NCBI GenBank assembly: GCA_036939975.1
Contig: JALLPB010001518.1
Coordinates: 1 to 11,154, forward strand
Direction of reading: 5' to 3'
Origin: Cyclostephanos tholiformis
Taxonomy: Eukaryota > Bacillariophyta > Thalassiosirophyceae > Thalassiosirales > Thalassiosiraceae
Length of the DNA stretch: 11,154 bases
How positions within the stretch are numbered: position 1 is the first letter of the stretch; each line of letters begins with the position of its first letter. A program made the translations under genes and the position numbers. The notes beneath the pieces are model-generated. The model saw only the letters and a list, made by a program, of their open reading frames with translations, was not told the DNA's origin and did not search any database. Below, in pieces: positions 1-7,204 of this stretch.

Positions 1-1281
1 ACATTGTAGACTGATTGTCAAGGAGTATTACTTCTCGTAGGTTGATGTCGCTTAGTTTTCCTTTTGATTGTTTAAGCGCCACTTCCATATGTGTCTTGAC
101 AGGTGTCACATACCGGTTGAATAAACAGAAGTGCTGCATGAATTGGAAATGGGATTGTTTGTCATCCGAATCCAACATATCTTCATCAGCCTCAATCTGT
201 GCCTTCAGCTGCGTGAACTGCTTCTTGATCTTCTTCTCAAGTTGGTCCACTTTGTCTGATTTAGAAGAGATCGACGAATCGTCGGAGTCTGTCAATTTCT
301 TCTTCTTTGATGGGCATTTGGATGCAGGATGCCCCTTTTTATCGCAAATGAAGCATTGTTTATCCTTCCATAAGTCCTTATCTGTTTTACCTTTATCGTT
401 GTTGCTGTCATCCTTCTTCTTCTCATCTGACTTCTTCTTTCCTTTTTGTCCTTTTTGTCCTTTTTGTGTGAATGCCGTACCTTCGTTTGTTGCCATTGCT
501 GGTGGTGGTTTCCTTTCGTCATACTTATTGAGAAGTGCGATAGCATCGCTCCGTGTTTCCGGATATTCATCCCTTCTAGCGATGAACGCTTCCAATAAAT
601 TGTTCTTAAGTGATTCGTGTGTTGGAGTATTGCTGCTATTGACAATTAGGAGGTACACTAACAATCTTTCTTTCGATTTGCTTTTAATCACATCCTTTTC
701 ATTGGAAGCTAACGTATCGAAATCCCTCCATCCTTTTGATTCGCAGCAGTAGTCCCACAAGCTCGAGAAGTTGTTGAATTGCATTCCCACAGATTCCGCA
801 ACGTCGACTCTCGTATTTAGTTTCTCGTACCATTGAGCATTAGATTGGTTGTTCTGTTACTTTAATGTTAGGACAGCTAACAGATTCTCCACGAGATTGT
901 GTGGGGGGTATTCGTCTCCAGTTTGCTTCATAACTACCTTTTCATTGAGCATGTAGAGTTCTAGCGGCTTTTGATTTTTATTGATTTTATCCCATTGAGG
1001 TTCATCATGGAGCTTGTCCTGCAACCTTTGCGTACATTGCCCGATGATAATCACAAATGCCTTCTGCTGATTTAGTAGATGTTTCGTAACTCGCTAGCTG
1101 TAGACTTTTTGACTTTGTTGCCACTCTCCTTTCTCTTCTTCCGTCAAAGGCAGATCAACGCCGTTATGAAGGTCGTATTCTGCTCTGAGAATTTTATTCT
1201 CGATTTCCGATAGTTGGTCCTTGAGCTTATCAATTTCCTCAACATCTGCAGGATCGGTCGTACCAATCTGGATTTTGATGC
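1..1281 (-). pseudogene. Element A gag, downstream part, running into protease (copia type, broken)
   Basis: This is the continuation of the Gag polyprotein of a Ty1/copia-type element. The minus-strand frame is coherent from 1281 to the left edge apart from two nonsense codons, TAG at 1094-1096 and TAA at 857-859. Both are followed directly by Gag-like sequence in the same frame, for example NAQWYEKLNTRVDVAES after the TAA. A Lys/Gly-rich basic tract (about 400-470) precedes a nucleic-acid-binding zinc knuckle at 314-355, reading CFICDKKGHPASKC (CX2CX4HX4C). An acidic, Ser/Asp-rich spacer follows. At 5-22 the frame reads LDNQST, which I take as the aspartic protease active site with the Asp codon at 17-19. 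Gag normally forms the virus-like particle and protease processes the polyprotein. The element continues beyond the left edge. The nonsense codons and the upstream insertion make this copy non-functional. The knuckle and the repeated return to the same frame make the call secure; the exact lineage is from memory. Confidence 0.85.
441..467 (-). repeat. Three tandem 9-bp units in gag
   Basis: The plus strand reads CCTTTTTGT three times without interruption. On the coding strand each unit encodes Gln-Lys-Gly, so the array lengthens the basic linker before the zinc knuckle. Replication slippage is the obvious origin. Confidence 0.8.
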
Positions 1282-1287
1282 GACTTT

Positions 1288-1504
1288 GTTTAAATAATGA
1301 CAGCACGATGGGCCAACGGCAAGGGGATAGGGAAACAGGATAAAAGAAGGAGATGTATCATGGAGAGAGGACTCAAGAGAGTGGGCGTTTACATAAAAGT
1401 TAAGATCCTAACATAGTAAGCGGTAACCGTAAGCTCAACCTCATATCATATCTTTAGTACATGTTGTATTTGCCCACATTTCATCGTACTGTAGAGATTC
1501 AAAC
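1288..1504. mobile_element. MITE-like insertion with terminal inverted repeats inside gag
   Basis: The ends are imperfect inverted repeats. The left end reads GTTTAAATAATGACAG then CACGATG; the right end on the opposite strand reads GTTTGAATCTCTACAG then TACGATG. I count 17 matches in 23 positions. GACTTT flanks both sides (1282-1287 and 1505-1510), extendable to CGACTTT on the left copy. Removing the 217 bp plus one GACTTT copy deletes 223 bp and joins the two gag frames in register, so the insertion explains the frame break. The element has no open frame of note and is therefore non-autonomous. A 6-bp (or 7-bp) duplication does not fit hAT or P (8), Mutator (about 9), PIF/Harbinger (3) or Tc1/mariner (TA). 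Dada elements are reported with 6-7 bp, but I cannot assign a superfamily from this alone. Confidence 0.75.
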
Positions 1505-1889
1505 GACTTTCCTTTTGTCTCAAACTTGTGAGGGTTTTGCCTTGCTGGGCACGGATCATATTCTCATAGTCGGTCTTTTGCGCGAGAGCAGTCAGAGGAT
1601 ATTCTGTCGGTGGAGTTACAAACTCCTTCTTTGTCTCCAGCTCTCCCATTATATCTCCTCCGTACATGCTACCGATGTATTGTGCAATTTTAATCTGTGT
1701 GTTGCGCATGAGATCAGCTGAAGATCTTTCGCCTAGGTCGAATATTTTTCCTTCTAACTCCTTGTTCAGTCCAGTCTTTACGACTCTCGTTCTGGTGACG
1801 CTACCATGGCCTCCCCTGCCGCCTCCATGTCCCGAGTTAATGTTGTTGTTGCGACCGCCGCCGCGGCCGCCTCTTCCTCTTCCAGCCAT
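1505..1889 (-). pseudogene. Element A gag, N-terminal part
   Basis: This is the start of element A Gag, about 128 codons before the inserted element. The ATG at 1889-1887 is the first Met after an in-frame TAA upstream and has a reasonable context (GTCATGG). Residues 1-30 form an RGG/RG-rich, Asn/Gly-rich tract (MAGRGRGGRGGGR...), a type of sequence often used for RNA binding. It is followed by a more structured region containing IFDLGERSSADLMRNTQ and IAQYIGSMYGGDIMGELE. I recognise this N-terminus as typical of diatom copia Gag proteins. The apparent C-terminus after RQKESR, running to a TGA at 1446-1448, is encoded by the inserted element and is not Gag. The natural continuation starts at 1281 and is described separately. 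Confidence 0.8.
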
Positions 1890-1911
1890 GACTGCTGGAG
1901 TCCGATTGATG

Positions 1912-2029
1912 ACTTAATTAAAATAATGTTGGGGAACCACCTAATGGCGGTCGCCTTTTCAATCACACCTTATATCGGAATATTCTGCGTCTAATATTAT
2001 ACAATCATAGATGATTATTTTAATTAAGT
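1912..2029. repeat. Perfect 16-bp inverted repeat flanking the leader/PBS region of element A
   Basis: ACTTAATTAAAATAAT at 1912-1927 has its exact reverse complement at 2014-2029, 86 bp apart. The arms bracket the presumed LTR end and primer-binding site, just upstream of the gag ATG. In RNA they could pair into a long AU-rich stem. They could also be the ends of a second small inverted-repeat transposon; both arms contain TTAATTAA, but I see no clear target duplication outside them. The repeat is certain; its role is not. Confidence 0.7.
1924..1939 (-). other. Candidate primer-binding site of element A
   Basis: On the minus strand the sequence begins TGGTTCCCCAAC, starting at 1939 and lying 34 nt upstream of the gag ATG. 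A TGG start (complement of a tRNA CCA end) a few bases after an LTR is the usual arrangement. I cannot name the primer tRNA, and the LTR edge is not proven, so this is tentative. Confidence 0.35.
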
Positions 2030-2650
2030 GAGGTCGAAGGAAGTTCTGGCTAAGATTTCAAGTTGGCACATACATGTACTAATTAGATACTCTTTTTTGG
2101 TCCATACGTCTCCCTTCTAGGTTACATTCTCCCATGTAATCCAACAATGCCCATTAAAAAATATGAATCAAAATCCTGTGTTTGTGAATTATCTCTTTTT
2201 TTCTTGGAGCAGTGAAATGGGTTTTTCATAAGAACACGTATTTGAACAATTTTCCCTTTTTATGGAATAGACAAAAAATTTTGGCCGTATCTCTTCATAA
2301 ACTATATTTATGCACACAAAAATGTCAGCTATGACGCTCGCCTTTGGCCCATTGTTGTTAAGTTACAACAAGCACCCAATCCAAAACTGACACTGCATTA
2401 CGTCAGTGGACACCATTAAGAGCCTAAGTCCAGCTGCCCAGACAATAGATGCTGTCACTGATGCCATGGAATTGGATTGTGCGCCTATTACATGTCGTCT
2501 TCCATAGAATGTGGTATATTTGTTGCGAAGAAAAAAAAACAGATGACTGACATTTCCCCTGGCCGAGCACGTAGAATTTAGGCTAAATCTACATAGGAAC
2601 AGTATGCTTTGAAAATTGTGTGCCTATGTATAGATAGTATTTGTGCGCCA
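1945..2650 (-). repeat. Possible 5' LTR of element A (edges unproven)
   Basis: This stretch has no gene. By position it should contain the 5' LTR, because the gag leader lies immediately to its left. On the minus strand, TGGCG at 2650-2646 and CGCCA at 1949-1945 would give TG...CA ends with a 5-bp inverted repeat and a length of 706 bp. That is a weak criterion and the true LTR may be shorter. The segment is AT-rich with poly-T runs, includes a small hairpin (TTGTTGT...ACAACAA near 2353-2373) and a CRE/bZIP-like ATTACGTCAG at 2397-2406. The downstream LTR copy lies outside the window, so no direct-repeat test is possible. Confidence 0.25.
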
Positions 2651-3091
2651 ATTCCTTTTATCTGCCACTGCATATCTGGCCATCGTTTTGTTGGTCCAAA
2701 TTTGGCGAATAATCGCCCATGGCCAAAATTTTGCCTCTCCCCCCCCCATTTATCTTTCTCGCTTCTCTTTTTTCCTTCCTCTTTTTTGACTTGCGATTTT
2801 GAATTTTCAATTTTTGGTGCCAACTGATATTACCGTGGTCAACTTAGTGCGGCACCGGGGACCCAAGGAGCTCAAAATCCAAATTTCCGCCAGCCAATTT
2901 TGGCAGCAAAGTCAAGGTAAGATGAGAATATTTCAACAACCCCCGGTCAGATCAGCCCGCCGGGGGTGTAGAACAAACGCGCTTGATCTTGCACGTGCGG
3001 GGGTGCCCTATTAGCCACTTGCTCAATTTTTTTCCCGCCTCTTTTAATCAATTCTCAGCCACAGATCGCCGGGGTGACTCACCGGCACCTC
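2651..3091. other. Non-coding stretch, probably host flank or promoter region
   Basis: I see no convincing gene here. From about 2735 the plus strand becomes pyrimidine-rich and then GC-richer than the retroelements. Visible short signals include CCAAATTTGG at 2696-2705, GGCGA-ATAA-TCGCC at 2704-2717, CAAAATTTTG at 2724-2733, an 8-bp stem ACCCCCGG/CCGGGGGT with a 13-nt loop between about 2939 and 2968, a G-box-like GCACGTGC near 2991-2998, an E2F-like TTTCCCGCC at 3031-3039, and an AP-1/GCN4-like TGACTCA at 3075-3081 within a larger imperfect palindrome. Several fall within 100 bp of the ATG at 3092, as in a compact algal promoter. None is proven by sequence alone. Confidence 0.4.
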
Positions 3092-3450
3092 ATGGCTAAT
3101 TTACTCCCCTTCTCCCCCCACACGTTGAAATGCTCCCCACCAACAAGCAGCCCCAACCTGTCATCGGTGGTGGAGAGGATGACGGTGATGGAAGACGATG
3201 GGTCCTCCTCCTTCTTCCCCCCCCTCCAACTCTCCGATCCTAACTCCCCCCGCCCCTCCCGTCTCACCGGACCTGTCCACCACGGCGTCAATGCTGTCCA
3301 ACATGGTGAGCCTCATCGCTCCCTCCAGTGTGTCATTGTCATCAGCCCCAACCCTCGCGCCATCGCCACCATCATCAACAATGACCTCCCCTCCATCGGT
3401 GGGACCATTGAAGAAGAGGAGGAAAGTGAGTGAAGAGGAGGATGAGGGGG
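3092..3450 (+). pseudogene. Possible host coding exon, frame-broken and cut by element B LTR
   Basis: This is a C-rich, Ser/Pro-rich open region. Frame 1 starts at ATG 3092 (MANLLPFSPHTLK...) and runs coherently to the C8 homopolymer at 3217-3224. After that run the frame one base over gives Pro/Ser/Thr-rich sequence ending in a basic then acidic stretch, KKRRKVSEEEDEG, which resembles a nuclear localisation signal followed by an acidic patch. That text runs directly into the LTR at 3451. One fewer C in the homopolymer would join the two parts, so this may be a real frameshift, a sequencing error or coincidence. All frames, including the reverse one, are fairly open because of the C-rich composition, so coding status is uncertain. 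I recognise no named protein family. Confidence 0.35.
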
Positions 3451-3789
3451 TGTTATCTTTCAAAAGAAATGCTACTAGCTAGATAGTTGTAGGGCATCCC
3501 CTAATATCGAAGCTAGCAGGGCTTTATTTTCAGGTCAGAGCGAAATTAATGAGATTATTTTAACCCTAATAACCCTAAAAATGTGAGTAACTATGCTCGA
3601 AGCTTGTTTCTTAGAGATCTTAGTAGAGTGTCCTAGACCTTTCCTAGAATTTCCTAAGCAAATTATACTAATTCCATCATATCAGTCACATATATTGTCT
3701 CGAAGCATGACTGACTCAGCAGATATTAAGCTAAGTAAGTAGCCAATGTACCTCGGTTCTTCTCTATGCTTGATCATGATTATGTAACA
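3451..3789 (-). repeat. 3' LTR of element B (339 bp)
   Basis: Read on the minus strand, the LTR starts TGTTACATAATC at 3789, directly after a polypurine tract, and ends AAAGATAACA at 3451. It therefore has the standard TG...CA ends within a 5-bp inverted repeat, TGTTA/TAACA. It contains an AATAAA signal at 3523-3528 and an AT-rich TATA-like patch near 3690. Two AACCCTAA (telo-box-like) motifs occur at 3562-3578. The GGGGG run to the left is the putative target flank; its duplicate would lie beyond the missing 5' LTR. The other LTR is not in the window, so the boundaries rest on the end motifs and the tract. Confidence 0.8.
3523..3528 (-). terminator. Polyadenylation signal in element B LTR
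   Basis: AATAAA on the minus strand lies about 70 bp before the LTR end. That position suits cleavage at the R/U5 boundary of an LTR transcript. Confidence 0.5.
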
Positions 3790-3798
3790 CTCCCTCAC
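3790..3798 (-). other. Polypurine tract of element B
   Basis: GTGAGGGAG sits immediately upstream of the LTR start TGTTAC on the minus strand and about 20 bp after the RNase H stop codon. This is the expected plus-strand primer site for reverse transcription. Confidence 0.75.
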
Positions 3799-3815
3799 AT
3801 TGGTACTTGGGGAGA

Positions 3816-4280
3816 CTACATGCCACACATTGACTGGTGATGACGTGTAAAGTCATTTTGAGCTAAAGCCTTACTAAGAGTATCTGCTATCTGGTCATTA
3901 GTGTCAATTAGGAGGATCTTGATGAGACCTTTGCATACATGTTCACGGAAGTGATGATAGCACACATTGATATGCTTAGTCCTTGGGCGTAGCTTAGGAA
4001 GATGTGCCAGCTCTAAAGCACCTGAATTATCCTCAAAGACCTTGCAATATACATAAGGCTGGTTGCAGATGACTTAAAAACCTTTAGTCTTGAGTTCATC
4101 AATGAGATTCATTACTGGAGTAGCAATATATTCAGCTTCAGTTGTAGATAATGCAACTTGAGATTGAAGCTTGGAGGCCCAACAAACTAGACAGCCTGCA
4201 TAAAAGACAATCCAACCACTGCATGACTTGGTAGTACTGGGGTTTCCTGAGAAATCAGCATCACAGTAGCAGAAAAACAT
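3816..4280 (-). pseudogene. Element B RNase H, C-terminal end of Pol
   Basis: RNase H removes RNA from the RNA-DNA hybrid during reverse transcription. The frame starts abruptly at 4280 and reads CYCDADFSGN (first catalytic Asp region), then CSGWIVFYAGCLVCWASKLQ and STTEAEYIA (catalytic Glu region). After a nonsense TAA at 4074-4076 the same frame continues with DNSGALELAHLPKLRPRTKH (third acidic position) and DQIADTLSKAL, the usual copia C-terminal motif. It ends at TAG 3816-3818. Relative to related elements as I remember them, about nine codons after EAEYIA are missing in frame. The upstream junction near 4280 shifts frame against the RT part and lacks the RT thumb and connection, so a deletion of roughly 200 codons is inferred there. 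Confidence 0.85.
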
Positions 4281-4906
4281 TTGTCTGGATTAGGCTTGAA
4301 GTTGACTCCTACATAGTCAGCAGGGTGACCTTGATCTTCAATCTTGAGGCTGAGATCCTGAAGTTCCTTGATAACTTCTCTGAGCTGGGAGTCATCAGAG
4401 CCGATGAAGATTCCATCATCCACATATACCATGAATATGATGTCACCACAGTAAAAGACACAGTCATCAATTAGGGATTGCTTGAAGTTGATGGATGCCA
4501 ACTTGTTGAAGAGGTATTCATTCCACACATGGCCTGCCTGCTTTTGGCCATAAATGTTCTTGAGCAACTTGAGCACGTGGTCCTTGGAGTTCCTGGTTTT
4601 TGTCTCAATGCCTTGTGTAAGTTCCATGTAGATATCCATTTTGATAGGAGCTTGAGAATATGCCATGATGAAGTCAACTTGCCTGAGAGACCAATCAAAC
4701 AGGATACCAAATATGATCATCAGCCTGATGGCAAACCATGAGACAACTGGAGCATATGTCTCATAGTAATTCATCCCATACACTTGTTTGCCACCATGTA
4801 GATTTAGGCAGGCTTTGTGCTTGGTTATCTTGTTGGTTGTTAAGTCGCCCTTGCGCCGTATTGACCAGACAGATGGTACGATCTGTGCGTCATCAGGCAT
4901 GGAGTC
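4281..4906 (-). pseudogene. Element B reverse transcriptase (RVT_2-type) fragment
   Basis: This is the palm and fingers region of a copia reverse transcriptase. Visible blocks, counting from the Met at 4900, are PSVWSIRRKGD, ITKHKACLNLHGGKQ, YETYAPVVSWFAIRL, the first catalytic motif RQVDFIMAYSQAP (Asp about residue 76), LKLLKNIYGQKQAG, and the YVDDGIF box with the Asp pair at residues 161-162 (near 4415-4420). Both catalytic motifs are intact. The N-terminus is cut from the preceding linker by an in-frame TGA at 4907-4909. At about 4280 the frame dissolves after GHPADYVGVNFKPN, where related proteins would continue into the thumb and connection. Membership in Ty1/copia is certain; function in this copy is very unlikely. 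Confidence 0.9.
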
Positions 4907-5567
4907 TCAATTGACCAGTTCCCAGTGCTTGTTCTCCACATGGCCATTTATTTCTCGTACAACAGCCCTGAAAATCTTGGATGCATCTGGTTGCTTAAGC
5001 GCTTGATGCAAGTACATAATGTCTCCCATCATTTTTGCATGGAATGACATTGGATTTTGCATTCTTTCTTGTAGTTTGAGATGTGAATTGTGGTAGATAT
5101 TCTCTTGGGTTTCGCCTAGAACAGCCTTTGATGCCATGTAGTGCATTTGTGCATTTCCAAAGAATTCCTTTTGAGACATGGAATCAGCCATCTTTCTTGA
5201 CATGATGCAAATTCTTCCACATTTGCTGACACCTGCTGATGTGTTCATTGAAATTTCTTGAGAAGCTCCCTTGCGTTCTTGAGAATTCCGAATTTGGATT
5301 GGCGATTCTTGTTGAGTTGTGACTTCCATGGCTTCTTTGGTAGGTTCATTGTGGAATTCGATGGTCGAATCTTGATTATCCATGGAATCGTCAAGATGTT
5401 CTGAAAGAACACTGGTGTCAGATGGAGTTTTGACTTGAGTACGGCTGTGCAGGGTTGAAGTTTGATTTTGAGAAAGAGATTCTTCCATACAATTCAAGCC
5501 GGCTAATTGTTGCCATGTGGATGACACCAACACATCGGGCCCACCGTACTTCATTACTGCAGTGAGA
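4907..5567 (-). pseudogene. Element B integrase-RT linker of Pol
   Basis: This open frame connects integrase and RT, in register with RT apart from the TGA at 4907-4909. It begins near VSSTWQQLAGLN, is Ser/Thr/Gln-rich and low in conserved structure (QVKTPSDTSVLSEHLDDSMD and similar). It becomes conserved again near its end with MYLHQALKQPDASKIFRAVV and HVENKHWELVN, a typical lead-in to the copia RT domain. A frameshift, probably with a small deletion, separates it from the integrase frame around 5555-5575. On its own it would have no enzymatic role; such linkers are disordered tethers in Pol. Confidence 0.75.
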
Positions 5568-6893
5568 GGTACTTAAGTTGAGCACTAAGTACACGTTCCT
5601 TGCGTGCATTGTGTTTGGTCCCAAGTTAAGTCCAAGACAAGCCCTAGGAGACCATTTGGGAATCGTGTATCCTGCTGCAAGTTCATTTTGCAAAGCAAAG
5701 ACTGGGCATGCAAAAGTGTGATCGTGTGCCATCTTTGCACCAGCTCGAATTGAGTGGAATAGCTCGAGCCAAGACTTCCCATCATCCAGCATTGGTAGAT
5801 TGTTGTGCATGAGTGCTGCATTGCGCAGTGCATAGGGCCACAAAGCTGTGTGCACTGCCACTGGCCAGCGCTGTTGGGCATGAAAGAGCTGCTTCCTGGT
5901 GCTCTCGGAGAGGTCCCGAATTGCACACTTGGCGATTCCATTTTGAAAGTGGGAGTTGACCCCACAGAAGGTATGTCTTTGATTCCCGTGCTTGCATGAT
6001 TGTTTGAGAGCATTGTCTGCAAATCTGCCATTGTCACAATGGTAGTATTTTATTGCTATGCTGTGATCTGGGGCAAAATATTTGAATGCTAACTTTGCAT
6101 TAATAGTGTCTTCTGACAACAGGTTTTGCATGAGGTGGACAAATCGAAGGTGGGAGAAGTGGTCCACAAAGATGGATGCGGCGCGGTAGCACTTGGAAGT
6201 AAGTTTTCCTTTTAATTGTGCAAAAAATCCTGCTTGCATTGAGACCATGTGATTGACGCTCACGCACTCCCCTGGCTTGGTCGTGATGAAGACTTCATAA
6301 GAGGATTTTGACTCTTTGCCATGCCAAGGCAATTTTGTCATGGCGTCGAATAGGCATCCTGTGCACTTTGGTGCTGGGACTTTGGCCAGTCGGCGTGGGA
6401 TCTCACCATTTTTTGCTAGTAGTTTCAATTTTGTGAACAACAGGTGCCAACGCATCAGCTCAGCCTGATTGTTGGTGGCAATGAGTTGATGCTCCTTGTC
6501 CTCCTCAAGAGGAGGGGATGGATCGAAGGTCAGAGTAATCATCCAAATGGCGTTGGGTTCCTCTTTTTGTGCTTCCTCAGAAGGTGAGGTAATGTTTGAT
6601 GTTTTTATTGTCGCATCGTCATGGCTTGTGCTGTCTTTTGGTTTGTTGCCATCAAAATTCAGATTTTCTTTGGCGACGATTTTTTTGTTGAGTGCACTGC
6701 ATTCAAGCCGGTGAAGGCCCAGAAGTTGGAGAACGTGCTCCTGGCAAAAAAAGTTTGCTTCCATTGCCTCGAAGGTCATGGCAAATGTGCGGTAAGCCAA
6801 GGATGACGATGCTATGTACATGATTGGAACATTGGATTGGGAGTTGTATGGAATAGTCTTTTCATGTTTGCCTTGCCCCCACACCAAAACGCA
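5568..6893 (-). pseudogene. Element B GAG-pre-integrase and integrase core, catalytically altered
   Basis: Copia integrase joins element DNA to the target. From about 6887 the frame reads VWGQGKHEKTIPYNSQS, then an acidic variable stretch, then a pre-integrase zinc region MRWHLLFTKLKLL...CTGC. The His-His part looks shortened, with one His lost, while CxxC remains at residues 175-178. The core follows: GECVSVNHM (residues 207-214), IFVDHFSHLRFVHL, YHCDNGRF (Asp about 285) and HTFCGVNSHFQNGIAKCAIRDL. In related elements the first motif has Asp where this copy has Asn 212, and the last has GIAER with the catalytic Glu where this copy has Lys 320. If that alignment is right, two of the three DDE residues are replaced. 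The frame stays open for about 440 codons, then breaks near 5568. Confidence 0.88.
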
Positions 6894-7204
6894 GTTGTTT
6901 TTGTCAGTTCCATCTGCATGCCTCTTGGCAGTGGACGATTGTGTCTTGCCTCTTCGCCCATTGTTGTGACAAGAGGAGGCACCTTTTCAAATCAGGTAAG
7001 AAAAGAGTGTTTGGATTTTTTTATCTCATGTGTTTTGCCATTGTTGTATTCGATCTTGAACTTGAAAGTCCCAATGCCCTTGACGTCTAACCCTTGATTG
7101 ATGCCTTCCACCTCTCACAATTTTGTGAGCTTTAAATTTTTGAACAGGTGAGGGGAGTTCACCATGCACCTGGAGGCATGGCAGTCAACTCCAATCGGAA
7201 ATGA
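6894..7204 (-). pseudogene. Element B aspartic protease remnant
   Basis: The segment begins SDSFPIGVDCHASRCMVNSP, with VDCHAS in the position of the usual protease D(S/T)GA motif (Asp codon 7184-7186). After a TGA at 7115-7117 it continues as EVEGINQGLDVKGIGTFKFKIE. A frameshift leads to LFLPDLKRCLLLSQQWAK, a typical copia protease C-terminal block. Further slippage is needed before the integrase frame resumes at about 6893. I count at least two frameshifts and one nonsense codon. Protease would process Gag-Pol; this copy cannot. The identification rests on the order of blocks between gag and integrase and on remembered family patterns. Confidence 0.75.

Larger units (their letters stand above)
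1..1939 (-). mobile_element. Element A: 5' part of a broken copia retrotransposon
   Basis: This covers the PBS candidate, gag and the first codons of protease on the minus strand; the rest lies off the left edge. Its right-hand limit is uncertain because the 5' LTR edges are unproven. It is interrupted by the 217-bp inverted-repeat element and two nonsense codons. From Gag style it is likely the same clade as element C, but no region is shared between the two within the window. Confidence 0.75.

Noticed and set aside
441..467. A CRISPR-like array
   Set aside because: The 9-bp units are directly adjacent with no spacers and lie inside a reading frame.
15..752. A 245-codon plus-strand open frame at the left edge
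   Set aside because: It is the antisense of gag. The minus strand carries the zinc knuckle and protease motif, and the plus-strand translation is rich in Ser/Phe as expected from an antisense shadow.
1310..1445. An intron splitting gag
   Set aside because: Terminal inverted repeats and a GACTTT duplication bound the extra DNA, and no good splice acceptor with a polypyrimidine tract ends at the frame-restoring position.
2815..2870. A gypsy-type primer-binding site (TTTTTGGTGCCAAC, GGCACCGGGGAC)
   Set aside because: It is superficially like the start of some LTR elements, but no LTR end or gag follows on the plus strand.
2799..3014. A small plus-strand gene (71 codons), with AAG|GTAAGA at about 2914-2922 as a splice donor
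   Set aside because: There is no recognisable protein, the composition is like the surrounding non-coding DNA, and no matching acceptor or downstream exon can be identified.
3161..3463. A minus-strand open frame across the C-rich block
   Set aside because: The frame is open because of G-rich low complexity (Gly/Asp/Glu runs). The plus frame with its KKRRKV/acidic ending is a better though still uncertain candidate.
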